Assembly: GCA_016789605.1 (NCBI GenBank)
Contig: JAEUQO010000044.1
Coordinates: 1 to 47,409, forward strand
Direction of reading: 5' to 3'
From: Acidobacteriota bacterium
Lineage (GTDB): Bacteria; Acidobacteriota; Blastocatellia; RBC074
DNA length: 47,409 nt
The notes below the pieces were generated by a model, which was not told the origin of the DNA, searched no databases, and worked only from the letters and a program-made list of their open reading frames with translations. Numbering within the stretch: position 1 is the first letter of the stretch; every line of letters starts with the position of its first letter. The position numbers and the translations under genes were made by a program. Of this stretch, positions 1-8,555 are shown in pieces.

Positions 1-962
1 TCTGCCGCCGCGTCAAGCTCTGCTTTGACTTCCGCCTGCAAACGCTGGAGTTCTGCTGCCGTGGCGATGTTTTCGCGTATCAAAGAATCACGCAGCCTGA
101 GCAAAGGATCGCGCGCGGCTTGTTCGGCCAATTCGGCGGGCGAACGATACAGGCTTTCGTCATCCGACATCGAATGCGAATAAGGCCGCGTCACGTGCGC
201 ATGCACCAGCGCCGGTCCGCGCCGCGTTCGGCAATGCGCCACCGCTCGCGCCAGAATTGCGTAACTCGCCTGCAAATCCGTGCCGTCGCATTCCTCTATG
301 AACAGATGGGGAAAGCCGCTGAGCAGTTTGGAAATGCTGCCGCCTGCGGTTTGCACTTCGACCGGGACTGAAATCGCGTAGCCGTTGTCCTGAATCACGT
401 ACAGCACCGGCAGTTTCAGATTGCAGGCCGTGTTGAGCGATTCCCAGAATTCGCCTTCGCTGGTTCCGCCGTCGCCCGAACCAACATAAACGATTTCATC
501 TGCATGAAATGATTCAAGGCTTGCTTTGAGGTGCGCGCCGCGCATTCCTGCCTCTGCCGCGCCGACGGCTTGTAAAAACTGCATGCCAATGCACGAAGAG
601 CGCGAAGGCAGATTCAACCGCTTGCAGCCCCAATGCGAAGGCATTTGCCGCGCCCCCGAAATAATGTCTGTGTGCGCCGCCACCGAAGCCAGAAATTGTT
701 CATAGGGCGTCAGGCCAAAATGCAGCAACAGCGCGCGGTCGCGCACGTGCGGAAACAACCAGTCATACGCTGGGCGCAAGGTCAGCCCGATGGCCAGCGC
801 AATCGCTTCGTGCCCGGCGCTGCTAAGCTGAAAGAAAACGCGATTCTGATTTTTGAGGATGATCTCTTTGTCGTCGAAACACCGCGACAGCAGCATCGTG
901 CGATAGCACGACACGAGGTTGGCGGGGCTGAACAGCGCTGAATCTGCGCCTGCATTCATCAT
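1..962 (-). CDS. Branched-chain 2-oxoacid (or pyruvate) dehydrogenase E1 alpha-type subunit, 3' end cut by window
   Basis: Thiamine-diphosphate-dependent decarboxylating subunit of a 2-oxoacid dehydrogenase complex. I translated it from the minus strand; it stays open to the window edge, giving about 320 residues. Visible family signatures are RQMPSHWG (residues 105-112), the ThDP motif beginning GDGGTSEGEFWESLN (163 on) and its closing DNG near 192-194, then HVTRPYSHSMSDDE. The ATG at 962 (or 959) follows GGAGAGGAG at a normal distance. It starts 40 bp after the leucine/valine dehydrogenase gene on the same strand, so an operon for branched-chain amino acid catabolism is likely: deamination first, then oxidative decarboxylation. 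Such genes in this phylum can be alpha-beta fusions; the part downstream of the window edge would decide that. Pyruvate or acetoin as substrate cannot be excluded. Confidence 0.88.
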   Translation of the reverse strand, partial: MMNAGADSALFSPANLVSCYRTMLLSRCFDDKEIILKNQNRVFFQLSSAGHEAIALAIGLTLRPAYDWLFPHVRDRALLLHFGLTPYEQFLASVAAHTDIISGARQMPSHWGCKRLNLPSRSSCIGMQFLQAVGAAEAGMRGAHLKASLESFHADEIVYVGSGDGGTSEGEFWESLNTACNLKLPVLYVIQDNGYAISVPVEVQTAGGSISKLLSGFPHLFIEECDGTDLQASYAILARAVAHCRTRRGPALVHAHVTRPYSHSMSDDESLYRSPAELAEQAARDPLLRLRDSLIRENIATAAELQRLQAEVKAELDAAA

Positions 963-1002
963 TCAGACTCCTCTCCGGCGATTCGCAAATCGGAACTCGC
1001 CA

Positions 1003-2040
1003 TCACGCGCCACGCAGAATTTGCTCGGCGTAGGCTTCCGCCGCTGCTGCGGTCGTCGTCTGTTTCTGCGTCGCAAGTTGATAAACCGCGAGCAGCGTGT
1101 CGTAAATCTCTGCAATACGTTGTTCCAGTTGGGCTAGCGATTCGCCCAACAGATACGCGCTGCCGCTGATGATGCCGCCCGCGTTGAGGATGAAATCGGG
1201 CGCGTACAGGATGCCGCGTGCTTCGATAGCTTGCGCAGCTTCGTTGTCGCGCAATTGGTTGTTGGCTGCTCCCGCAATGATTTCCGCCCGTAAACGCGGG
1301 GTGGTTTGCTCGTTGAGGATTCCGCCCAGGGCACAGGGCGCAAACACATCCGCTGCGGCATCGTAAATTTCTTCAGGCGCCACGACCGCTGCGTCGCAAG
1401 CGTGCGCACAGACAACCGCGCGCTCTGCGTTTACATCAGCCACCACCAACCGCGCGCCCGCGTCTTTCAGCAGCAGCGCCAGCGCGAAACCTACGTTGCC
1501 GCACCCCTGAAGCGCGACCGTTTTGCCGTGTAAGTTGTCGCTGCCCCAGCGTTGTCGCGCCGACGCCTTTATCCCGCGCAACACGCCGCGCGCTGTCCAC
1601 GGCGAAGGATCGCCGCCGCGTCCGGCAAACCCCGCGACAAAGCGCGTTTCCTGTGCGGCGATTTCCATGTCCGCCGGACTGGTGCCGACGTCTTCGCCGG
1701 TGATGAAGCGGCCTTGAAAATTCTCGACAAAACGCCCGTGTGCGCGAAACCAGGCGGCGCGGTCAATCTGTTGCGCAGCGCCGATGATGACCGCTTTGCC
1801 GCCGCCGAAAGGCAATCCAGCCGCCGCGTTTTTGTAAGTCATACCGCGCGCCAGACGCAGCACATCGGCCAGGGCTTCATCATCGCTTTGATAATTCCAG
1901 AAGCGCGTGCCGCCGACGGCTGGCCCCAGCTTCGTGCTGTGAATCGCAATGATGCCGCGATAGCCTGTGGCCGGATCGCGCATCGCCACAATCTTTTCGT
2001 AGCCGTCCACCTCAATCGTGACAGCGTCAGAGATGTTCAT
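1003..2040 (-). CDS. Glu/Leu/Phe/Val dehydrogenase family protein (leucine/valine dehydrogenase-like)
   Basis: NAD-dependent oxidative deamination of a branched-chain amino acid to its 2-oxoacid. From the ATG at 2040 the protein has 345 residues, the usual size for leucine dehydrogenases (hexameric glutamate dehydrogenases are longer). Lys70 (MTYKNA) and Lys82 (FGGGKAV) match the substrate-binding and catalytic lysines of leucine dehydrogenase. A Rossmann motif GCGNVG lies mid-protein, and APDFILNAGGII near the C-terminus is typical. A GTG at 2064 would add eight residues, but the 2040 ATG has GGTGGG at a good distance and begins where family members begin. The next gene on the strand is a 2-oxoacid dehydrogenase E1, which supports a branched-chain substrate. 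Phenylalanine remains possible. Confidence 0.9.
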   Translation of the reverse strand: MNISDAVTIEVDGYEKIVAMRDPATGYRGIIAIHSTKLGPAVGGTRFWNYQSDDEALADVLRLARGMTYKNAAAGLPFGGGKAVIIGAAQQIDRAAWFRAHGRFVENFQGRFITGEDVGTSPADMEIAAQETRFVAGFAGRGGDPSPWTARGVLRGIKASARQRWGSDNLHGKTVALQGCGNVGFALALLLKDAGARLVVADVNAERAVVCAHACDAAVVAPEEIYDAAADVFAPCALGGILNEQTTPRLRAEIIAGAANNQLRDNEAAQAIEARGILYAPDFILNAGGIISGSAYLLGESLAQLEQRIAEIYDTLLAVYQLATQKQTTTAAAAEAYAEQILRGA

Positions 2041-2157
2041 GATTCGTTGTCCCACCAAAATCACTGTGTCTTTGCGTCACAGTGGCCAGCTCTGTTCGTG
2101 AATTTACGCGGTCATTGCCGGAAACCCTGGGGAGGTGAATCTTCCGGCTGAATCTGA

Positions 2158-3405
2158 TTACTGTAGATGCGCGTAAACCAGATGCTCAAACTGACGCATC
2201 AGCCCCATTGTGGTGGTGTTGTAAAACGGCAAGTCTTGTGACAGGAAAATCACCCCGATGCCGCGTTTGGGGTCTACCCAAAAATGCGTGTTGTAAATGC
2301 CTGCCCACGCGTAACTGCCTGCGCTGCGTTCGTGGCGGGCTTTGCCTTCGGTCATCGTGATTTGAAAGCCCAATCCGAATTTGTCTTTGCCTGCGCCGAA
2401 GGGAAACGCGGCGGAAAGTTCGGGCATCACGGCTGGCATTTCGCTGACGATGACCGGGCCGATTTGATTGGAAATCATCTGGCGGATGCTTTCGGGTTTT
2501 AACAAGCGGGCACTCCCTCGGCTGCCTTGGTTTAGTAGCATCTGCACAAAGGCGGCATAATCCGCTGCTGTCGCATTCAAACCGCCTTCGCCAGATTCAA
2601 ACGCCGTGAACTTTGCGGGATTGGGCGTTTCGGTCAACTTTGCGCCACCCCGTTTGTGTTTTGTCACTAGCCGACTCAGTTTGTCTTCTGGTACATAAAA
2701 CGAAGTGTCTGGCATCTGCAACGGCTGAAAAACCTTTTCCTTGAAATGCTGTTCCAGCGATTGGCCGGAAAGCTTTTTGAGCAGGTCGCCGAGCACGGCA
2801 GGGCTGGTCGAGTAAAGCCATTGCGTGCCCGGATCAAACAGCAACGGCAACTCATGTTCTCCCTTGCCGGTTTTCTTGAGCAAGGCGGCGACGGTCGGAC
2901 TGGTGAAGTCGTAGCCCAAACCCGACGTATGCGCCAGCAAGTGTCGAATCGTAATTTCCTGCTTCGCCGGGCGCGTCGTATACGAGCCATCTTTTTCGCT
3001 GAACGTGGCGATGACTTCGCGCCCTTTGTATTCGGGCAGATATTTGCTGATCGGATCATCCAGCCGGATCTTGCCTTGCTCGACCAGCATCATGATCGCG
3101 ACAGAGGTCACCGGCTTTGTCATCGAAGCGATGCGAAAGATCGTGTCTTTCGTCATCGGAATGTTCTGGCCGACATTCTGTTTGCCAAACGCTTTGAGAT
3201 ACAAAATCTGATCTTTGTTCACGACAGCAGCGACGAGGCCGGGCAGTTCCTGCTTGGCCACGGTATCGGCCAGAAACTGATCCATACTGGCAATGCCTTT
3301 GGATGTGAGCGCAGGCAGCGCCGCCGATTGTGTGCGTGAGGAATAAATCGCAGCCAGCACAAACGAAAAGCCGATTAACGAAATGATGCAGCAGATTTTG
3401 GTCAT
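2158..3405 (-). CDS. Serine hydrolase, beta-lactamase class C / esterase-like, exported
   Basis: Penicillin-binding-protein-fold serine hydrolase of 415 residues. An N-terminal hydrophobic stretch (about residues 5-21) looks like a signal peptide or anchor, so it acts outside the cytoplasm. The nucleophile motif SMTK is at 94-97, the second-motif tyrosine is probably Tyr198 (LYSTSPAVLG), and a GSYAWAGIYNTHFWVDP stretch near the C-terminus stands where the third motif lies in EstB-like esterases. The family covers esterases, D-amino-acid peptidases and beta-lactamases; sequence alone does not choose, and I would not call it a resistance gene. The ribosome site before the ATG at 3405 is weak (GAGAG). 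It lies 29 bp after the aminotransferase gene on the same strand. Confidence 0.9.
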   Translation of the reverse strand: MTKICCIISLIGFSFVLAAIYSSRTQSAALPALTSKGIASMDQFLADTVAKQELPGLVAAVVNKDQILYLKAFGKQNVGQNIPMTKDTIFRIASMTKPVTSVAIMMLVEQGKIRLDDPISKYLPEYKGREVIATFSEKDGSYTTRPAKQEITIRHLLAHTSGLGYDFTSPTVAALLKKTGKGEHELPLLFDPGTQWLYSTSPAVLGDLLKKLSGQSLEQHFKEKVFQPLQMPDTSFYVPEDKLSRLVTKHKRGGAKLTETPNPAKFTAFESGEGGLNATAADYAAFVQMLLNQGSRGSARLLKPESIRQMISNQIGPVIVSEMPAVMPELSAAFPFGAGKDKFGLGFQITMTEGKARHERSAGSYAWAGIYNTHFWVDPKRGIGVIFLSQDLPFYNTTTMGLMRQFEHLVYAHLQ

Positions 3406-3434
3406 AATTTTGCTCTCAACTTTCCACGGACAAC

Positions 3435-4649
3435 TTACCCCAACACACGACGCGCTTCAGTCATCGCTTCGACGAAACGATCCAGTTCGGCTTTGGTGTT
3501 CGACAGGCAAGGCGATACGCGAATGCCCGCAAACTCTTTTGTGCGACGCGTGATATCCATTGTCAGAATGCCACGCTTTTCAAACAGCCAATTGCGCAAA
3601 TCGGATGTTTTGATGCCTTCGAGTTCGACGCAGGTGATGCCGCAACTTGTCTTGGGCGAAGTGTGAAAGCGAATGCCGGGAATCTTGCGCACGCCTTCGA
3701 TCCAGTAATCGGTCAGGTGACGCAACCGCGCTTCTTTGCGTTCGGCTCCGATGGTGTGGTGAAAGGCGATGGCGTCTTCGATGCTCAAGATCGTTTCCGG
3801 CCACGTGCCGAACAATTCAAATTTGCGAATGTCGTTTTTGGGGCGCGTCGTGCCGGAAGCAAAAAGCGGCCAGACTTTCGCAATCTTGTCGCGTTTGACG
3901 TAAAGCAGTCCGGTGCCTTTGGGAGCCTGCAACCATTTATGCAAACTTGTGCCCAGGTAATCGCATTCCAGATCGGCCATTTTGTAATTCAACAACGCGA
4001 AACTTTGCGCGGCATCCACCACGACTTCGACAGCGCGCCGATGCGCCAGGCGGCAAATGTCACGCACCGGAAACAACTGGCCGTTCAGATTGATCGGATG
4101 AGAGATCAGAATCAGCCGGGTACGTTCAGTGATGGCGGCTTCAAAACGGCGGACAATCTCGCTCAGGTCTTCGCACGGCACGGGAATCTGGATTTTGCGT
4201 ACGACAACGCCATCGCGTTCGCGCCGCTGATCGAGCGCGTCGAGCATCGCCCAGTAATCCAGCGTCGTCGTCAACACTTCGTCGCCTGCCCGCAACGGCA
4301 GGCCAAGCAACACAGCATTCAGTGATTCCGTCGCGTTGCGCGTGATGGCAATTTCTTCGGCATCAGCGCCAAGCATCGTGGCCAGTTGTTGCCGAATGGG
4401 TTCGAGTTTCGGGCCATAGCTGAAAATGGTCGCAGGCACGGCCTTCTCTTCGTTGCGCATATGGCTCACCACCGAATCGAACACCGCTTGCGGGCAAGTG
4501 CCAATGCCCGCGTGATTCAGGTTGATAAGCGAACGATCCACGGGAAACGTCTGGCTGAGCTTTTGCCATTTTTCTTCATCACTCTGAGGATGGATAGAAG
4601 CCATCATCCCCGCTACGCCTGCAATCCATTCACGTCGGGTTATTGTCAT
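3435..4649 (-). CDS. Aminotransferase class V-fold PLP enzyme, isopenicillin-N-epimerase-like, with RR leader
   Basis: Fold-type I PLP enzyme of 404 residues. Asp212 in VDAAQS should bind the pyridine nitrogen and Lys238 in TSLHKWLQAPKG should form the Schiff base. HAGIGTCPQAV (46-56) and TRNATESLN (103-111) are typical of the cysteine desulfurase / isopenicillin epimerase branch. The N-terminus MTITRREWIAGVAGMMAS resembles a short twin-arginine leader, implying that the folded, cofactor-loaded enzyme is exported; several exported enzymes in this window share that style. AAGGG lies 6 nt before the ATG. It precedes the serine hydrolase gene by 29 bp, so the two may be co-transcribed. Substrate unknown; epimerase, lyase or desulfurase are all open. 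Confidence 0.88.
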   Translation of the reverse strand: MTITRREWIAGVAGMMASIHPQSDEEKWQKLSQTFPVDRSLINLNHAGIGTCPQAVFDSVVSHMRNEEKAVPATIFSYGPKLEPIRQQLATMLGADAEEIAITRNATESLNAVLLGLPLRAGDEVLTTTLDYWAMLDALDQRRERDGVVVRKIQIPVPCEDLSEIVRRFEAAITERTRLILISHPINLNGQLFPVRDICRLAHRRAVEVVVDAAQSFALLNYKMADLECDYLGTSLHKWLQAPKGTGLLYVKRDKIAKVWPLFASGTTRPKNDIRKFELFGTWPETILSIEDAIAFHHTIGAERKEARLRHLTDYWIEGVRKIPGIRFHTSPKTSCGITCVELEGIKTSDLRNWLFEKRGILTMDITRRTKEFAGIRVSPCLSNTKAELDRFVEAMTEARRVLG

Positions 4650-4893
4650 GTTTAGCCCTTTAAGTGGTCAGAAAAGATAGTGCGATGCATTATCACACGA
4701 GGAACAGAGAGTGAGACACGGTGACCGCAATAAGAACGATCCCTTTTCAACCACTGGACATTTACAACCAATGAGCTGTCTGAAAGAGCCGTGCAATGTC
4801 GGCTGAGAGCGCTGCCAGAGATATGTGCGCGTTCGATTGATACCTGACACCGCTGGCATCGTCTGCGCGCGCGTTGGCCCTGGTTGGTCAGGG

Positions 4894-5553
4894 TTATTTC
4901 TGGGGTGTTGTCTGAACCGCCCGATACTTCTTTACCTCAGCACCCGGTTCCATCAGTTTCACGTCAAGGCTGCCATCTTTGCGCTGTTCAATTTCAAGCA
5001 CAGCGGCGCGAATGCCATCAAAGTAATCAAGCGTAAACGTGACTCCGTCAAAGCGGCCAGCGATTGGGCCAAACTCACCGCTCGGGCGCGACAGGTGAGC
5101 AAGAGTGTCCTCGCCTTTGCGCCGGATTGTCAGGCGCAACTTGGCGTCGGGCACGTCCCAGGCACCAGAAATATCCGGCCCCGCTTCGCCTTCGATGGCA
5201 CAAGAGCAGAACTGCGAGGCGGTAAAGGGATGCAGGTCTTGTCCATTCCCAATTGTTCCTTTGAGCTCTCCATTTACCAGCGTCGCTTCCAGCCGCGTGC
5301 CTGATGTTCCAAACGCAAGGCGCAGCGAGCCCGCTTCAAAGCTGCCCTCGGTGGAAGACACGCGAGTGTCTCCATTGACGAGCGAACCTTTGAGCGTGTT
5401 GCCGTTGGGTTCAAAGTAGATGGTGAAAGGCACTTTCAAGGCGCCGTAGCTGACTGTTCCATCCCACCTTCCATCTAGTGCTTGTGTCCACCCACAAGCC
5501 ATCACCAGAGAAAACAGCGCGAACGCATTCAGAAGCAAGATGTTTATCTTCAC
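4894..5553 (-). CDS. Secreted beta-rich protein of unknown function, possible lipoprotein
   Basis: A 219-residue protein starting at a GTG (5553) with GAGGA 8 nt upstream. The first 20 residues form a signal peptide ending LVMAC, a weak lipobox. The body repeats short beta-strand patterns: GRWDGTVSYG, NTLKGSLVNGDTRVSSTEGSF, LEATLVNGELKGT. As I recall, acidobacterial thioredoxin-like (TlpA/redoxin) proteins often carry this module before the redoxin domain; here there is no CxxC redox motif and the chain ends after a second beta-rich half (about 130-210). It may be a free-standing version of that module. No operon partner is obvious: 244 bp separate it from the aminotransferase, 57 bp from the DUF4256 stop upstream. 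Function unknown. Confidence 0.75.
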   Translation of the reverse strand: MKINILLLNAFALFSLVMACGWTQALDGRWDGTVSYGALKVPFTIYFEPNGNTLKGSLVNGDTRVSSTEGSFEAGSLRLAFGTSGTRLEATLVNGELKGTIGNGQDLHPFTASQFCSCAIEGEAGPDISGAWDVPDAKLRLTIRRKGEDTLAHLSRPSGEFGPIAGRFDGVTFTLDYFDGIRAAVLEIEQRKDGSLDVKLMEPGAEVKKYRAVQTTPQK

Positions 5554-5610
5554 GGTAAATCCTCACGTTTTGTGTTGGGCGCGAAAATGCGATGAGCGTT
5601 TTGTCGGCGC

Positions 5611-6174
5611 TCAGACTTTGAGTGAACCACGGAAGCCCCGAGCGGCGTAATAAGATTCAGCGCCGTTGTGATACACGAAGACCGTGTTGTAGCGGCGATC
5701 ACAAAAAAGCGCGCCGCCAAGTTTTCTGATCTCCGCAGGCGTTTTCACCCAACTCGAGGTTTTCAAATCGAAGTCCCCAAGCTGCTGCAACGCTCGATAT
5801 TCCTCTTCCGTTAATAGCTCGATACCCAAAGCCGCCGCCATATCAATCACGTTGTCTTTCGGCTTATGTTCTTTTCGTGATGCCAGCGCTTCGCGGTCAT
5901 AACAAAGGCTTCTGCGGTCTTTCGGGCTTTCGGGCGAACAGTCATAAAAAATGTATGCGCCCGTCTTTTTCTCAAATCCGACCACATCCGGTTCACCGCC
6001 CGTGCGTTCCATTTCGCTGAGCGCCCATAGTTTTTCCGGATTGGCTTCCAGCCGTGCCTGGACTTTGGCCCAGGTCATATCCGGGTGGCGGTTCGGGTGT
6101 TTCTCAAACCGGGATTTCAATGTTCCGAGTAGTTCTTCCCATTGTTTTGTGCCGAGACTTTTTGCTTTAGGCAT
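5611..6174 (-). CDS. DUF4256 domain protein
   Basis: Cytoplasmic protein of 187 residues that I recognise as DUF4256. Hallmarks are WAKVQARLEANPEKLW, MERTGGEPDVVG, YIFYDCSPESPKDRRSLCYD, the run ending GIELLTEEEYRALQ, TSSWVKTPAEIRKLGGALFCDRR and the closing VYHNGAESYYAARGFRGS, present nearly end to end. No biochemical role is established that I know of. A longer reading from 6300 exists, but its first 42 residues lack family similarity, whereas the ATG at 6174 has GAGAGGA about 9 nt upstream and begins where family members start. It faces away from the MocR gene, sharing an upstream region of 297 bp. Confidence 0.9.
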   Translation of the reverse strand: MPKAKSLGTKQWEELLGTLKSRFEKHPNRHPDMTWAKVQARLEANPEKLWALSEMERTGGEPDVVGFEKKTGAYIFYDCSPESPKDRRSLCYDREALASRKEHKPKDNVIDMAAALGIELLTEEEYRALQQLGDFDLKTSSWVKTPAEIRKLGGALFCDRRYNTVFVYHNGAESYYAARGFRGSLKV

Positions 6175-6367
6175 ATAGACGCTGTCCTCTCTTTGATGAA
6201 AGCTTTCATTATCAGAAACGATCTTCTGCGAAAGTAAAGTTTCAGATTCGCGTGATCGGAAATCCTGGTTTGCTGGTTCATTCACGAGAAAGAAACTCAT
6301 TGAAAAGTGATTTTAGTGCAGACGCAACAACCGCTCCAAAGAACTGCCTTGATTCAGCACGGGCAAT

Positions 6368-6405
6368 TCGGAATTGGCTGGGTGTGATTGGCTCGGAATT
6401 GGCTG
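6368..6405. promoter_or_regulatory. Direct repeats upstream of the MocR gene, candidate autoregulatory operator
   Basis: The 13-mer TCGGAATTGGCTG occurs twice, at 6368-6380 and 6393-6405 (25 nt start to start). The core ATTGGCT appears a third time between them at 6387-6393. MocR/GabR-type regulators are known to bind paired direct repeats near their own promoter. The repeats sit 67-104 nt before the chosen start at 6472. Operator function is inferred. Confidence 0.5.
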
Positions 6406-6471
6406 TTTTCATGTTTGCACAGATCGCTAAAATGGCTGGTGTAAATAAGCCATTTGGTGAAAGGACAGCTT

Positions 6472-7998
6472 GTGATTCTCGAACTCGACCGGCACAGTCA
6501 CATGCCACTTTACGCGCAAATCGCGGCGCAGGTGCGCCAGTTGATTCGGGGCGGCGCGCTCAAACTCGGTGACCGGTTGCCCCCGAATCGCACACTGGCG
6601 GAACGACTGGGCGTCAACCGCAGCACGGTGGCGACCGCGTATGACGAATTGCTGGCCGACGGGTTGATTGCTTCACGTGTCGGCAGCGGCACGTACATCG
6701 TGGCTGTGCCAGCTACACCATTGCGTGACAACGCTATTCCGGCTGATTCGTCTGCGGCGCTGACGCCGCTTCATTGGGAGACGATGCTGCCGGAACTGCG
6801 TCCGGAAGAATGGCTGGCAAATCGCGACGCCGCCCGGCGCAAAGATTGTGTGCTGTTTACGCACGCGCTGCCTGCGACAGAGCTATTTCCGTTGGATGGA
6901 TTTCGCCGCTCAGTCGAGCGCGTATTGCGACGGGATGGTCGCAACCTGCTACAACTCGGCGCGAGCAGCGGTTACGAGCCATTGCAGCAATATTTGTTAC
7001 AGCAGCTGGCGCTGGTCGGCATTCGTGCCGAGGCCAGCGAGATTTTGCTGACCAGCGGATGCCAGCAGGCGCTTGATTTGCTGCGCCAAACCTTGTTGCA
7101 GCCGGGCGATGAGGTCGTCATCGAGAATCCGACCTACCCCGGAGCGCTCAGCCTTTTTTGCCAGCCGCAATACCGACCTATCGGGGTGCCTGTCGGCGCG
7201 CACGGGCTTGACCTGGATGCGCTCGCCGATGTGTTGCGTCGGCGCAGGCCAAAGCTGATTTACGTCGTGCCGACATTCCATAACCCGACCGGCGTGACGA
7301 TGGACCTGGCCGCGCGGCGACGGTTGCTTGAATTGGCTGCGCAATATCGTGTGCCAATTGTCGAAGACGAGATTTACTGTGATTTGCGCTATGACGGGGC
7401 GGCGCTGCCTTCGCTCAAGGCGCTGGATCGTTACGGTGTGGTGATTTACCTCAACAGTTTTTCCAAAGTGGGCTTTCCGGGATTGCGTGTTGGCTGGGTC
7501 GTTGCGCCACGATTGTTGATCGAACATTTGCACGCGTTGCGGCAACGCAGCGATCTGCACGGCAATTTGCTGGCACAGGCGGCAATGGCTGATTTCGCCC
7601 AGCACGGCTTGTTTCAAAAACATCTGCAGCGCTGCAACCGTCATTATGTGCAACGGCGCGACGTAATGCTGGCGGCGCTGCAACGATACTTCCCGCGTGA
7701 CGCAAGTTGGACACAACCGGAAGGCGGCATGGCTGTTTGGGTGCGCTTACCAGAGTGTGTGAATTCGGACGAACTGCTGGCGCAGGCGCAACCGCAAGGC
7801 GTCTATTTCACGCCGGGGCCGCGATTTTATGTGGGCGGCGGACAGGCTCATACGCTGCGATTGTCGTTCACCACGACCACTCCCGCGCAGATCGAAACCG
7901 GCGTAAAAAATTTAGGCAAACTGCTGGAAAAACTGCTGGCTTCCAGCGCGGCTGCGCGAGGATCGCAACGCGCGGTCACGGGCAAGGCGCTGGTTTGA
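6472..7998 (+). CDS. MocR-family transcriptional regulator (GntR HTH plus aminotransferase-like domain)
   Basis: A 508-residue chimeric regulator. Residues about 10-75 form a GntR winged helix (PLYAQIAAQVRQLI, LGDRLPPNRTLAERLGVNRSTVATAYDEL, GLIASRVGSGTYIV); the rest is a class I aminotransferase-like domain with PLP lysine Lys332 in NSFSKVGFPGLRVGW. Members sense PLP or amine/amino-acid ligands. The GTG at 6472 is chosen because AAGGA lies 6 nt upstream and the HTH starts right after; a TTG/GTG pair at 6454/6457 is possible but has no ribosome site. The lysine is kept, so PLP binding is expected. Downstream, an NTF2-like protein and a PhzF-family isomerase lie on the same strand and are plausible targets, though 89 bp separate them. 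Confidence 0.93.
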   Translation: MILELDRHSHMPLYAQIAAQVRQLIRGGALKLGDRLPPNRTLAERLGVNRSTVATAYDELLADGLIASRVGSGTYIVAVPATPLRDNAIPADSSAALTPLHWETMLPELRPEEWLANRDAARRKDCVLFTHALPATELFPLDGFRRSVERVLRRDGRNLLQLGASSGYEPLQQYLLQQLALVGIRAEASEILLTSGCQQALDLLRQTLLQPGDEVVIENPTYPGALSLFCQPQYRPIGVPVGAHGLDLDALADVLRRRRPKLIYVVPTFHNPTGVTMDLAARRRLLELAAQYRVPIVEDEIYCDLRYDGAALPSLKALDRYGVVIYLNSFSKVGFPGLRVGWVVAPRLLIEHLHALRQRSDLHGNLLAQAAMADFAQHGLFQKHLQRCNRHYVQRRDVMLAALQRYFPRDASWTQPEGGMAVWVRLPECVNSDELLAQAQPQGVYFTPGPRFYVGGGQAHTLRLSFTTTTPAQIETGVKNLGKLLEKLLASSAAARGSQRAVTGKALV

Positions 7999-8087
7999 CA
8001 TTCGACAGGCGTGCGCGAGTTTGCGTGCGCATTACCAAAAAACTGTACATGCGGAAGCGTGTGCAACCAAGACAGAGGAGAATCACG

Positions 8088-8543
8088 ATGCAGAAAATAT
8101 TGAGATCATTGTTGCTCGGACTGTCGCTCTTGTTGTTGGTCGCCGGGACAGCGCGCGCGCAAAGCGACGCCGACCGCGAAGCAATCAAGCAAACCGCGCT
8201 CGATTACATCGAAGGCTATTACAACGGTGATGCCGAGAGAATGGAGCGCAGTCTGCATCCCGATCTTGCCAAGCGTATCGCGCGCACAAACCCGAGCACC
8301 GGCAAAAGCAACCTCAATCACATGACCGCAGCACAGTTAATTCAGGGAACCAGGATGCGGCAAGGGCGGCCTACGCCGAAAGAACAACAACAAAGGGATA
8401 TCACGATCCTAGATGTTTACGAGAACGTCGCTTCGGTCAAGATTGTCGCCAATGATTGGATTGATTACTTGCACGAAGTGAAGTTCGACGGCCGCTGGGT
8501 GATCATCAACGTGTTGTGGGAAATGAAACCGAAGAGTAAGTGA
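8088..8543 (+). CDS. Secreted NTF2-like protein (lumazine-binding-like, Lumazine_bd_2 type)
   Basis: A 151-residue protein with a clear signal peptide (KILRSLLLGLSLLLLVAG, cleavage near TARAQS). The mature part has the cone-shaped NTF2 pattern: DREAIKQTALDYIEGYYNGDAERMERSLHPDLAKR, then ITILDVYENVASVKIVAND and FDGRWVIINVLWE. This matches the putative lumazine-binding subgroup. The start ATG at 8088 has GAGGAG 7 nt upstream; an open frame further 5' overlaps the MocR gene and is not coding. Function in the periplasm is unknown: a ligand-binding or ketosteroid-isomerase-like role is possible. It lies 12 bp before the PhzF-family gene, so they are probably co-transcribed. Confidence 0.85.
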   Translation: MQKILRSLLLGLSLLLLVAGTARAQSDADREAIKQTALDYIEGYYNGDAERMERSLHPDLAKRIARTNPSTGKSNLNHMTAAQLIQGTRMRQGRPTPKEQQQRDITILDVYENVASVKIVANDWIDYLHEVKFDGRWVIINVLWEMKPKSK

Positions 8544-8555
8544 GCAGGAATTACG

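Noticed and set aside
2158..3405. Beta-lactamase resistance gene
   Set aside because: Only general class C-fold motifs are visible, with an esterase-like third motif; nothing supports an antibiotic-resistance role.
4668..4859. Short minus-strand open frame (63 codons) in the gap after 4650
   Set aside because: Cysteine-rich by chance, no ribosome site and no family pattern; the gap is treated as non-coding.
4681..4893. Possible tRNA (a GTTCGATTGA stretch near 4829-4838)
   Set aside because: No acceptor stem, anticodon arm or CCA-type context could be built around it.
5611..6300. Longer DUF4256 protein starting at 6300
   Set aside because: The extra 42 residues lack family similarity and the ATG at 6174 has a better ribosome site.
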